A stretch of DNA of 64,000 nucleotides, taken from the NCBI RefSeq assembly GCF_029633825.1, contig NZ_CP090642.1:1178001-1242000 (forward strand), given 5' to 3'. This document shows positions 33,338 through 41,698 of the stretch, piece after piece. This stretch comes from Burkholderia contaminans. GTDB lineage: Bacteria > Pseudomonadota > Gammaproteobacteria > Burkholderiales > Burkholderiaceae. Positions within the stretch are counted from its first letter, which is position 1, and each line of letters begins with the position of its first letter. The position numbers and the translations under genes are program-made. The notes beneath the pieces were generated by a model. It saw nothing but the letters and a program-made list of their open reading frames with translations. It had not been told where the DNA came from and did not search any database.

Positions 33338-34984
33338 ATGCGCCCCGCCACCGATCCGTACGCCATGCCCCGAACGCCACGCCTGCCGTTCAAGTCGAGC
33401 CGCGGAGCCGCACGACGCGAGACCGAGCAATTCGATCGCGCATTGCGCCGGCCCGCCAACTATCCCCATCCCGCCGGCCGGATCGAACGGATCGAAACGC
33501 ACCTGTCCGTCGTGTATCTGGCAGGGCGTTATGCGTACAAGCGCATCAAGCCCGTCCGCTTCGCGTTCGTCGACCTCGTGCGCCCCGCGCAGCGGCGCCG
33601 CTGCGCGCTTGCCGAATGCACGCTCAACCGGCCGTTCGCCGGCCCGCTGTACCTGGGCGTCTGGCCGCTCGTCGCGCAGGGCCGGCGCAGTGCATTCGGC
33701 CCGCCCGTGGCGACCGCCGCGCGCCGGCGCCGACACGCCGCGGTGCCGGGCGAGCACGTGGTGCGCATGCGCCGGTTCGATGCGACTGCGATGCTGTCGG
33801 CACGCAGCGCATCGCACGACGTGGGCCTGACGGATGCGGACGCACTCGCGGTGACGCTGGCTCGCCATCACCTTCACGCGCCCCGCCACGCGCCGCGCGG
33901 CCGCCCGGGCAGCGCGGCCGGTGTCGCCGCGCAATGCCGGCCGTTGTGCGACACGCTCGACGTCACCGTGCCCGGAGAAGCCGCACTGCGCCGCTGGTAC
34001 GAGTCCGAGCTGGCCCGCATCGCACCGCTGCTCGCCGAGCGGCATGCGCACGGCTTCGTGCGCGCGTGCCACGGCGACCTGCATCTCGACAACGTCGTGC
34101 GCTGGCGCAACCGCATCCTGATGTTCGACTGCATCGAATTCGACGACTCGCTGCGCTGGATCGACGTGGCGAGCGATCTCGCGTTTGCGCTGATGGATTA
34201 TTCCGCCCGCGGGCGAGCCGACTGCGCCCACCGCCTCCTGTCCGGATGGCTCGCCCGCACGGGCGACCATGCGGCGCTGGGCGTGCTGCCGTGCTACTTC
34301 GTCTATCGCGCGCTGGTGCGGGCGATGACCGCGCGGCTGCGCGGCGACGAAGCGGCGCGCGGCCGCTATCTGCGCGTCGCGTCGGATATGGCGCAGACGC
34401 GGCGCGATGCGCAACCCGTGCTGCTTCTGTGCCGCGGCTTGTCCGGCTCGGGCAAGTCGGTGGCCAGCCGCGCGCTGGCGGAACAGATCGGCGCGATCCG
34501 GCTGTCCAGCGATGTCGAGCGCAAGCGCGACGCCTGCGCGCCGGAGCACACCCGGCTGCCCGCCGCCGCGTACTCGGATACGGCAATCGACGCGACCTAC
34601 GACAGGCTCCGTGAGCAGGCCGGCGTGGTCCTCGCCAGCGGCTACACGGCGATCGTCGACGCGACGTTCCTGCGCCGGCACAACCGGACGGCCTTCATCG
34701 CGCTCGCCGCGCAGCTCGGCGTGCGCGTCGCGATTCTCGACTTCAGCGCGAGCCCGGCGACGCTCGCCGCGCGTGTCGCGGCCCGGGCCGCCCTCGGGCG
34801 CGATGCGTCCGACGCCGACACTGCCGTACTGGCCACGCAGATCGCGCATGCCGAGCCGCTGGACGGCTCCGAGGCCGCGATCGCGATCCGGTTCGAGACG
34901 GAATGCGATGTCGCGGCATACGATGACCGTGCATTCTGGGCGCCGTTGTTCACCGCGTGCGCCCCGCCGCCGCCGTTGCCATGA
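33338..34984 (+). CDS. Two-domain kinase: aminoglycoside-phosphotransferase-like plus P-loop kinase
   Basis: A 548-residue fusion. The N-terminal 350 residues are an APH-like kinase with the catalytic loop CHGDLHLDNVV and the metal-binding FDCIEFDDSLRWIDVASDLA. The C-terminal 180 residues are a small-molecule-kinase-like P-loop domain with Walker A GLSGSGKS and LSSDVERKRD. Such fusions are common in proteobacteria with unknown substrate; antibiotic resistance should not be assumed. Start is uncertain between ATG 33338 and ATG 33365, neither with a clear ribosome site. Confidence 0.87.
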   Translation: MRPATDPYAMPRTPRLPFKSSRGAARRETEQFDRALRRPANYPHPAGRIERIETHLSVVYLAGRYAYKRIKPVRFAFVDLVRPAQRRRCALAECTLNRPFAGPLYLGVWPLVAQGRRSAFGPPVATAARRRRHAAVPGEHVVRMRRFDATAMLSARSASHDVGLTDADALAVTLARHHLHAPRHAPRGRPGSAAGVAAQCRPLCDTLDVTVPGEAALRRWYESELARIAPLLAERHAHGFVRACHGDLHLDNVVRWRNRILMFDCIEFDDSLRWIDVASDLAFALMDYSARGRADCAHRLLSGWLARTGDHAALGVLPCYFVYRALVRAMTARLRGDEAARGRYLRVASDMAQTRRDAQPVLLLCRGLSGSGKSVASRALAEQIGAIRLSSDVERKRDACAPEHTRLPAAAYSDTAIDATYDRLREQAGVVLASGYTAIVDATFLRRHNRTAFIALAAQLGVRVAILDFSASPATLAARVAARAALGRDASDADTAVLATQIAHAEPLDGSEAAIAIRFETECDVAAYDDRAFWAPLFTACAPPPPLP

Positions 34985-35133
34985 CCCGCGCCTCGACGCT
35001 CGCGAACCCGGCCGTATTCGTCGCGGACACGGGCGGCTGGCCGGCGGCGTCGCGCAGCTCGCCTCGACAGTGCGGTTCCGGACATCGCAGCGGCGATGCC
35101 GCCTTCACGGCCGCGCTCGCGCACGCGCCGTGC

Positions 35134-35583
35134 TCATCCCCGCTGCTTTTCCTCGAAATACGGCTGGCGTGCCGCGACGAGACGCAACTCGTCGAGCAGA
35201 CCCGCAGCCGCGCGAAGCAGATCGTCGAGTGAAACGATCCCGATCAGTTCGCCGTCGTCGCCGACAACCGGCAATCGGCGCACAGCGTGCTGGCGCATCC
35301 GCTTCGCAAGCAGCCAGATGTCGTCATCGGCGTGCGCGATTGCGACGGGTGCCGACATCACGTCGCCGACGAACAGCGACGCGGGCTGCGCATCGGGGCC
35401 GACCACGGCGAGCACGATGTCCCGATCGGTCAGCATGCCGACCGGCTCGCATCGCCCTTCCCGTTCACGTACGACGACCAGGTCGCCAGCATGCGCGTCG
35501 CGCATCCTGGCGGCCGCTTCGACGACGCTCATCCGCGTGGAACACGTGGCGACATCGCGGGTGCAAAGCATGGCGGCATTCAT
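35134..35583 (-). CDS. CBS-domain pair protein
   Basis: A 149-residue protein made of two CBS domains, residues about 10 to 65 (MSVVEAAARMRDAHAGDLVVV...VGMLTDRDIVLAVV) and 75 to 130 (DVMSAPVAIAHADDDIWLLAKRMRQHAVRRLPVVGDDGELIGIVSLDDLL). Such pairs bind adenosine nucleotides and act as energy sensors. It stands alone, with the neighbouring small gene ending 132 bases upstream. The Fnr-like match upstream (35705) is poor, so its control is unclear. Confidence 0.9.
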   Translation of the reverse strand: MNAAMLCTRDVATCSTRMSVVEAAARMRDAHAGDLVVVREREGRCEPVGMLTDRDIVLAVVGPDAQPASLFVGDVMSAPVAIAHADDDIWLLAKRMRQHAVRRLPVVGDDGELIGIVSLDDLLRAAAGLLDELRLVAARQPYFEEKQRG

Positions 35584-35714
35584 GGTCGTTCTCCCGGCCG
35601 GGAGTGAAACGGGTCATCGGCAGGCGACGCGCCCCGGCCTCGTTGCGACGACCGCCTGTTCGCCCCCGATGACAACCGTGCAAATCCGGTTCCGTTGCCG
35701 GCAACCGATGCAGG

Positions 35715-36128
35715 TCAGCGCAGCGCGCCGGACGGCACGCCGCGCGAAACGGGGGCGCTGGCCGTCCGGCGTGCGCTCGCGAAGCCTGTGTCGTCATCAC
35801 GGTCGAAGCGATCGCACTCGGCGAGACGCGACACGATCTGGCAGCCGTCGTCCGACAGGCGGACGGGCGCCTCCGCAAGCGGCGCGGCATCGAGCCGGAC
35901 GAGACCGCGATCGGCCAGGCAGCGAAGGTCGGCGGGATCGCCTTGCTGGCGTCGCGGCTCGCTTGCAAGCACCATCAGGATCGCGATCTCGTGCGGACTC
36001 AGCAGACGGTCGCCGCCGGCTTCAGGCGGCTGCGCCGGGTATCGCGCGACAGGCAGCGCGCTCAGCGTGCCTGCTTCGGCGCGGGTGACGATCGGGTGGA
36101 CAGGCGTGTCCTCGAAGCAGGAAAGCAT
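35715..36128 (-). CDS. Hypothetical protein, 137 residues
   Basis: An unrecognised soluble protein (MLSCFEDTPVHPIVTRAEAG start). The middle, LLSPHEIAILMVLASEPRRQQGDPADLRCLADRGLVRLD, looks like a winged-helix segment, so a DNA-binding or regulatory role is possible. No strong ribosome site is seen at ATG 36128, and the frame is open further upstream, so the start is uncertain. It is the last gene of the low-oxygen region; an imperfect Fnr-type box lies at 36240. Confidence 0.55.
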   Translation of the reverse strand: MLSCFEDTPVHPIVTRAEAGTLSALPVARYPAQPPEAGGDRLLSPHEIAILMVLASEPRRQQGDPADLRCLADRGLVRLDAAPLAEAPVRLSDDGCQIVSRLAECDRFDRDDDTGFASARRTASAPVSRGVPSGALR

Positions 36129-36239
36129 GACGGTGTCCGTATCATGAACGTGACGACGCAAACGGCACGGAACATGCCGGCTTCGATGACGGCCGGCATG
36201 CATGAACACCCATCTTCGCGCTTCGCGGGACGCTCCACC

Positions 36240-36253
36240 TTGACGCACATCAT
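36240..36253 (-). promoter_or_regulatory. Imperfect Fnr/Anr-type box at the right edge of the island
   Basis: TTGACGCACATCAT, one mismatch at the last base; GAAGAT on the minus strand begins 29.5 bases from the centre. Weaker than the others. Confidence 0.4.
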
Positions 36254-36321
36254 CGAGCGCGTGCGGGCACGCGAATCAGCCGTCGATTCGCCTGACGAAA
36301 ATCGGCGTCGCGCCCCGCCGC

Positions 36322-37203
36322 TCACTCGAACCGGCAAGCCGCGCGCGGCAACGCCGAGAGCGTGTCGCTCGACAGTTTCAGAATGCCGTCGAAATTGGCC
36401 TGGTTGTCCGCCGGGCAGAAATCCGCGAGCTTCATGCCGTCCGGGCGCGTGTACTCGACATTGAACACGGCCTTGTTCAGCGCGACGAAGCTCGCGTAGT
36501 CGCCGCACTCGTGGAACCTGTTGCATTGCTCGTTGAGCGCCCAGTCGGCCACTTTCGCCATCGCGACGGCGATACCCGAGCCGTTCTTCAGGCCCATCGA
36601 CATCCCGCGATCGTGCGCGGCGGCGATCAGCGCCGTGTTGTACCGCAGCTGGTCGTCGCGCGTCAGCGGAAAGCCCGTTTCCTGGCGATAGCTGTCGTCG
36701 AGGTCCGGCTCGATGCCGTCGCAACCCTTCTTCTTCGCCTGGTCGAGCCGCGCCAGCATCAGGGGCATCAGGATCGCGGTCTGGCGAATGTCCAGCCAGC
36801 GCTCGTGATCCTCGTATCCTTCGACGGGGTTGCCGAGCACGCTGTCCGGAAACTTGCCGGCGTCGCCACGCGTGTCCTCCCGCCCGCCCACCTCCATGTA
36901 GCAGACGACATAGATGCCCTTCGCCTTCAGGCGCTGGATCGTGCCGGCATCGGTCAGCTCCATGTCGACGTCGAACATCTTGCGCGGGTTGTTCACGCCG
37001 TCCAGCACCGTCTCGTTGATGCGGTTGCCGTCGATCTGCCATTGCCAGCTCGTGCCGGGTACGAGCGGTTTCCACGTGGCGACCTGCGACGCACGCGCCG
37101 AGGCGGCAGCGAACGCGCTGCCGGGCAAGGACGAATCGGAGTCGCCGCCGCATGCCGCGAGCAGCAGCATCAGCACGAATGAAGCGAACGATCTTGCGGA
37201 CAT
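36322..37203 (-). CDS. GH114-type endo-alpha-1,4-polygalactosaminidase-like lipoprotein
   Basis: A 293-residue secreted lipoprotein (lipobox LLLAAC; mature start CGGDSDSS). The TIM-barrel of glycoside hydrolase family 114 is seen in WQWQIDG, KGIYVVCYMEVGG, ERWLDIRQT, CDGIEPDLDDS and MSMGLKNGSG. Members cut galactosamine-containing exopolysaccharides; some take part in the making of PEL-like polymers, others have unproven activity. ATG 37203 has AAAGGATTCGCC before it. Alone, minus strand, next to the chitinase gene. Confidence 0.85.
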   Translation of the reverse strand: MSARSFASFVLMLLLAACGGDSDSSLPGSAFAAASARASQVATWKPLVPGTSWQWQIDGNRINETVLDGVNNPRKMFDVDMELTDAGTIQRLKAKGIYVVCYMEVGGREDTRGDAGKFPDSVLGNPVEGYEDHERWLDIRQTAILMPLMLARLDQAKKKGCDGIEPDLDDSYRQETGFPLTRDDQLRYNTALIAAAHDRGMSMGLKNGSGIAVAMAKVADWALNEQCNRFHECGDYASFVALNKAVFNVEYTRPDGMKLADFCPADNQANFDGILKLSSDTLSALPRAACRFE

Positions 37204-37540
37204 GGCGAATCCTTTGCTCTGTTGGCGGCTTGTCAGGATGCGGCGGTGCGAGGAGGACGCGGGCAGCGCGATGCCGCGACCGATGCGGCATCGGTACGGG
37301 AATGCGCGAGATACGTGCGGATGGTAGGCGGGAACACCCCGCCCATCTGTTCCGATTTGTCGAATTTTGTCGTCACGGCGGCCGCGATCCTGCGGTTCAG
37401 CGCGCATTCGGGCGGCAACGGCCGTTCAACGCCTGCACTCGGCGATGCCGCCGGTAGCCGATCGCGAGAGCCGGAAACCATGCGAAACTTCGTCGCCATG
37501 ACACGGGCGCCCGCATGGTCTCCTTCCAGCCCGGCTGCGT
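37204..37540. other. Intergenic region upstream of the GH114 gene
   Basis: 337 bases with no convincing gene, repeat or hairpin recognised. Confidence 0.5.
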
Positions 37541-38641
37541 TCACTTGCCGGGCGCGAGGCCGTTGGCAAACCGGTTCGTATAACCGAGCGTCCCGACACC
37601 GCCGATCGAATTGCACGTCGACGATGCGGCGCCGGGCGGACAATCGACGTCACGGTCGAACGACCAGAAGTGGACACCCGCTAGACCATTCTGTTTCACG
37701 AACTGCGCGACGGTGTCCGCATCCGCCGGCGTAAAGGTTTCGCCGACCACATCATTGCCGCCGATCATCGGCGTCAGCTCGATCTGGCTGTACGGTACGC
37801 CCCAGTGATCGTGCAGGTTCATCGCCGCCTGGATCGCCGACTGGCCCATCTGGCAGGTGCCGTTCACGACCACGCAGTTCCCCGCCCCGGCCGACCCGTA
37901 GTCCATCGTCATCAGGTCGATGGTGTAGTTCTTCAGGCCGGCCGCCTGGATCGCCTGCATGACCCAGTCGCCATACACGTTGAAGCTGTCGGGAGCGCTG
38001 GCGCCCCAGGAGCTGGCCGTGGTCGCACCCGGCTGCGACGGGGCCAGCGTCGCCAACGTAAAGCTGAAACGCAGGCCGGGATATTTCTGCTGGGCGACCG
38101 CCACGCGCCGGACGAGATCGTTGATCACCTGTTGCGTCTGGCCGCCCTCGATATCGAAGTCGATCCCGATCAGGTTGCTCGATGCATAGCGGTCGATGAA
38201 GGCCGCCATGCCCGCATCCGTCCCGCACGTGAACATGCCGGCCGCGCCGCCGGTGGAAATCACGTAATTCACATTGGCCGCAGTGAAAAGCGGCACATTG
38301 GCAGCCGCCATCGCGCCACCGTCGACGCCCGCCCAGTTCTCGCTGCCGCATTCACCGGTCGCGAACGCGAGCGTCAGCGTCCGTACGCCGGGTGGCAGCA
38401 CCGACAGCACCGGGCTCAACTGACCGGTGACGTTCGTCGAGATGACGTTCGTGTTCCAGTTCATCGAAATCGTCGCGTCCTTGTACGGGCTATAAACGAA
38501 TGCCGGCGCCGTGCCGGTACCCGCCCCGCCCGCCGCGGCCGCGCCGGTGCCGAAAGACGACCATGCCAGCAGAAGCGCCAGCGCGCCCCTCACGGTCGAT
38601 CGCTTCATGATTCCAGTGTCTGGGTTGCGCTTCATTTTCAT
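37541..38641 (-). CDS. GH18 chitinase, secreted
   Basis: A 366-residue glycoside hydrolase family 18 enzyme. A signal peptide (MKRSTVRGALALLLAWSSFGTGAAAA) is followed by the catalytic TIM barrel. The catalytic core GIDFDIEGG has D161, D163 and the acid E165; the family's first aspartate is isoleucine here, which is known in other bacterial members. LMTMDYGSAGAG and HFWSFDRDVDCP are later barrel elements. No separate chitin-binding domain is present. ATG 38641 (GAGGGC before it) is used; ATG 38608 would give the plain signal peptide. Confidence 0.9.
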   Translation of the reverse strand: MKMKRNPDTGIMKRSTVRGALALLLAWSSFGTGAAAAGGAGTGTAPAFVYSPYKDATISMNWNTNVISTNVTGQLSPVLSVLPPGVRTLTLAFATGECGSENWAGVDGGAMAAANVPLFTAANVNYVISTGGAAGMFTCGTDAGMAAFIDRYASSNLIGIDFDIEGGQTQQVINDLVRRVAVAQQKYPGLRFSFTLATLAPSQPGATTASSWGASAPDSFNVYGDWVMQAIQAAGLKNYTIDLMTMDYGSAGAGNCVVVNGTCQMGQSAIQAAMNLHDHWGVPYSQIELTPMIGGNDVVGETFTPADADTVAQFVKQNGLAGVHFWSFDRDVDCPPGAASSTCNSIGGVGTLGYTNRFANGLAPGK

Positions 38642-39331
38642 GCCCTCGTCTCGTTTTACGCATGACCGCCACCTGACGTGCACGCCATTCGTGCCGGGGA
38701 ATATTTCAGGGAGATGCATTTCGCCCACACGGGCGTAACGGGAAATGGAAACCCGCCACACAGCATGGACGGCCAGCGCCAGAAAATTTGATATGGATTG
38801 CCAAATATACATCGCGATCGGATCAAATCGTGGCTTCCCTCCGGTGATGGATCTCGACCTTTCACCGCCGCGCAACTGCCTGCGGCGGCGCATCGGGTTC
38901 AAGGACCGCGCGATGCAAGCGATATCATGAAGTTGTCACGGCAACCTGAGGTGACGGATCTGCCGCAATGTAGCGATACCGATATTTCGCCCCCGATGTA
39001 GTGATGCTTCACTCCCGAGCCATCACTTCGCTTTGTTATACTACATAATCATCAGGCAGCAACCCTGGAATCGATTATTTTCGCCAATATCGAAACCCGA
39101 AATATTCAAGCGATCGCAATACCATTTTGCAATTGTCGCCATTCGATAATTCAAACAGATATCGCGCAGCCATCTGGCTGATTGTTCAAATAGACGAAAT
39201 TCAGGCGATGCGATCCGCCGCACGACGGGATCGCGCGGGTGGCAAGAGAGGCATTCGTGGCGCGGTTGCGCAAGCTGCGCCGGTATTCATGACGCCCCGG
39301 CCATCGCCGGGCGCGTCATGTCGCGGCACGA
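38642..39331. other. AT-richer intergenic region between chitinase and LPMO genes
   Basis: 690 bases, clearly richer in A and T than the rest. No convincing gene; a 60-codon frame at 39041 to 39223 (minus) lacks a ribosome site and support. It holds the promoter side of the chitinase gene and the terminator of the LPMO gene. Confidence 0.55.
39288..39320 (-). terminator. Hairpin just downstream of the LPMO gene
   Basis: CATGACGCCCCGG and CCGGGCGCGTCATG pair with one bulged base around a six-base loop, 12 bases past the stop at 39332. Confidence 0.55.
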
Positions 39332-40042
39332 TCAGAACGGGCTGCGCGTCGTATCGCCGTTGGTGAACGTCGCGTCGACGACCTGATAGAACGCCATCGC
39401 CGTATCGGCGACTTCCCAGACCGCCAGGATGACGTGGTAACCGCTACGCATCGGCAACCGGCACTGGTGAATGGTCGGCTGCTGTGGCACCAGGTTCGCG
39501 TTCGGGTCCCAGTATGGCTGGCCGGGATTCTGGATCGTGCAGAACGGCGTGGGCTCGAACTGCGCGCGCGTGAGCTTTTGCGACGGGTTCCAGTCGGCGC
39601 GGGTAATGAAGTAGTTCCAGCGACGCGTCTTGTGCACGGCGCTGAATTCCCATTTGAAATTCTGCAACGCGCCCGGCCGCAGCGGGATCTTCTGCCAGCG
39701 GCTCGGCGACTGCTCGTTCAGCACGGGCAGCGGGCCATTCGTGCTGGCGCCGGCGATTTCGCCGTCGGGCGGCGGTGCGGCATTCTTCGCGTCGGCCGGC
39801 GCGAACGGATCGGACAGGCCGCTTTGCGTCGCGGGGAAGAACTTGCCGTTCTCCATCGCGTTCGCGTGCCAGGCGTCGACGGGGCAGTTCGGATTCTGCC
39901 CTTGCGTGCACAGCACGATGCGCGAAGGCGGTTCGGTCAAGCGGCCGTGCGCGTGCGCACCGGCCGCCGCGACCAGCAGTGCCACGCCGGTCAATGTGCA
40001 TGGCATCACGGAAGCAACGTATTTGCGGATGATCTTGTTCAT
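39332..40042 (-). CDS. AA10 lytic polysaccharide monooxygenase (chitin-binding protein)
   Basis: A 236-residue copper enzyme. The signal peptide ends in AGAHA and leaves H32 as the mature N-terminus (HGRLTEPPSR), which with H137 (FSAVHKTRRWNYF) forms the histidine brace for copper. YHVILAVWEVADTAMAFYQVVD is the typical end of AA10. The enzyme cleaves crystalline chitin oxidatively and supports the chitinase encoded next to it. GAGGGCGC before ATG 40042 is the ribosome site. Transcribed alone. Confidence 0.94.
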   Translation of the reverse strand: MNKIIRKYVASVMPCTLTGVALLVAAAGAHAHGRLTEPPSRIVLCTQGQNPNCPVDAWHANAMENGKFFPATQSGLSDPFAPADAKNAAPPPDGEIAGASTNGPLPVLNEQSPSRWQKIPLRPGALQNFKWEFSAVHKTRRWNYFITRADWNPSQKLTRAQFEPTPFCTIQNPGQPYWDPNANLVPQQPTIHQCRLPMRSGYHVILAVWEVADTAMAFYQVVDATFTNGDTTRSPF

Positions 40043-40427
40043 GCGCCCTCATGACATTGATGTCGGAACGGATATGCGCATATCGGGCCTGCCGCAAGAT
40101 CCCCGGCAGGGGTTCCTGTCGACACGTCGTCGCGCACACTGATCGGCAAAAGCGGCAACCCTGTGAAACCGCGGCACGCGATGATCAATCGCCGCGCTTT
40201 CTGACAAATCACTTTCACCGAACCGAACCTTATCCGCAAAAACCGGAAAAATAAACGTTCCTTATTGATAGTTTTTTAATTTTGATCAAAAGCCTGATTC
40301 GTTATTAATTTCAACCGGTTTTAGCTCGACTTCAATTGCGCGACATTGAATAAACCGCCAATTCATTAAAACACCGGCGCCGATCGTTCGGCAGGCGGCT
40401 TTGCGCACCGCATTGGCCCTTCATGCC
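40043..40427. other. AT-rich intergenic region upstream of the LPMO gene
   Basis: 385 bases including a strongly AT-rich stretch at about 40250 to 40370 and the palindrome TTTTGATCAAAA at 40280 to 40291. It is likely to contain the LPMO promoter and operator; no gene is seen. Confidence 0.5.
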
Positions 40428-40736
40428 TCAAGCAGCCAATCCCATCGATGAAGCAACCGTGAGATTCCGGTTGAACTGCGTCATGCAGTTCAGGTCGAGC
40501 GCGCGAATCTGCCCGGTCATGAAATCGACTAAGATCCGGATGCGTGTCGGCAGGTGTTGCCGGCTCAGATAGCGGATGGTGTGGGCTCGATCTTCCGGCA
40601 CGTGCTTCGCCAGCGCGACGACGAGTTCGTTCGACGCGAGAGGGTCGCGAATCTGGTAGCCGGCCATCTGCGCGATCCCCGCGCGGCCGGGCTCACCGAC
40701 CGTGCGAGGCAATCCCGCGGGCGTCGCCGCAGGCTA
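40428..40736 (-). pseudogene. C-terminal remnant of a LysR-family regulator
   Basis: The open frame reads ...AGIAQMAGYQIRDPLASNELVVALAKHVPEDRAHTIRYLSRQHLPTRIRILVDFMTG, which is the last part of the LysR effector-binding domain (the 'GIxxLPxYxVxDxLxxGxL ... LSARVRVFVDFL' pattern). The frame is closed by a stop at 40734 to 40736, and the helix-turn-helix and most of the effector domain are absent. The stop codon at 40734 is shared with or adjoins the end of the GNAT gene. It is most simply a decayed regulator cut off by a rearrangement. Confidence 0.75.
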
Positions 40737-41618
40737 CAGCATCGCCTGGCTGACGAGCGCGTACTGTCCGAAGGCCGGGTCGGCCGGCCCTTCGTGCGCT
40801 GTAGCCGGCGCGTTGCGCACCATCTTCGAACACGTATCGACTCGCACCAGACCCTGTTCGCCCAGCCAGTCCGGCAAACGGGTGCCGTCCGGCACGTCGA
40901 TGCGGACGAATTCGCCTTCCCGTTGCGTCAGCCAATGACTGATGAGCGCCTTCGCATACGCATCGTCGCTTGCGCGCGGTGCGGCCACCGGGCCGATCAC
41001 GTCGCCGCGACCGAAGCGCCGCAGCACCGAAAATCCGACCACCTCGCCATCGCGTTCGAGCACGGCGCTTTCACCGCGCTGGAACAGCGCGGCCATCAAC
41101 TCATCGCGCTGGAGGCCGGACGCGCGCGCGTCCAGTTCGACGAGGCGCGGCCAGTCGGCCGGCGATCCGGCCCGCAGCCGCACGCCATCGGGCAGGACCA
41201 CGTCGGCCGGCCGCACCACGTTCCCCTGATACTGGCCCAGCGATCCGCACACAGTGAAGCCGAGCTTTTCATAGAGCGGCCGGCCGGCCGGCGTCGCATG
41301 CAGAAACGTGATGCGCGGCCCCAGCTCGTCGAGGAGCATCTCCATCAGCTTGCGGCCGATGCCTCGCCCCTGATGCGCGTCGGACACGATCACATGCCCG
41401 ATCGAGGCGCGATCGGCACCGTACTTCCAGCACATCGCCGTGCCGATCACCACGCCGTTTTCCTCGGCCGCGAACGCGGTCGACGTGTCCGCGGAAAACT
41501 GCCAGTCTTCCGCCCTGAACGGCCAGCGAAGCGCGACGGTAAGGGCATGGGCGGCGGGGACGTCCGCGGCGGTGAAGCGCCGGTAGCGAAGCGCCGGCAT
41601 CGTGTCGGAATCGTTCAT
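40734..41618 (-). CDS. GNAT acetyltransferase, two-domain
   Basis: A 294-residue protein with an N-terminal GNAT fold (YRRFTAADVPAAHAL, acetyl-CoA loop HQGRGIGRKLM at about 82 to 92, FLHATPAGRPLYEKLGF) and a second GNAT-like half (VLERDGEVVGFSVLRRFGRGDVIGPVAAP, KALISHWL). It acetylates an unknown small molecule. It is a full-length paralogue of the GNAT protein at 59028. It may be the last gene of the long minus-strand catabolic series; it is separated from the amidohydrolase by 80 bases. Confidence 0.88.
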   Translation of the reverse strand: MNDSDTMPALRYRRFTAADVPAAHALTVALRWPFRAEDWQFSADTSTAFAAEENGVVIGTAMCWKYGADRASIGHVIVSDAHQGRGIGRKLMEMLLDELGPRITFLHATPAGRPLYEKLGFTVCGSLGQYQGNVVRPADVVLPDGVRLRAGSPADWPRLVELDARASGLQRDELMAALFQRGESAVLERDGEVVGFSVLRRFGRGDVIGPVAAPRASDDAYAKALISHWLTQREGEFVRIDVPDGTRLPDWLGEQGLVRVDTCSKMVRNAPATAHEGPADPAFGQYALVSQAML

Positions 41619-41698
41619 TTCGGTGTCCTGTTTCTTCAAGCAGTCGTTACAAAAGTGTCGTCGTGCCCACGGCCCGAGTTCAATGCCGGCTGCGCGCA

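Noticed and set aside
33338..34984. Reading the APH-like kinase as an aminoglycoside resistance gene
   Set aside because: The fused P-loop kinase domain and the low-oxygen promoter point to a metabolic kinase; the APH fold alone is not evidence of resistance.
35705..35718. Fnr-like sequence CCGATGCAGGTCAG upstream of the CBS gene
   Set aside because: Three outer mismatches and no -10-like hexamer at 28 to 31 bases; kept out of the list of boxes.
39041..39223. A 60-codon minus-strand frame in the AT-rich gap
   Set aside because: No ribosome site, no recognisable domain, and stop-poor stretches of this size arise by chance.
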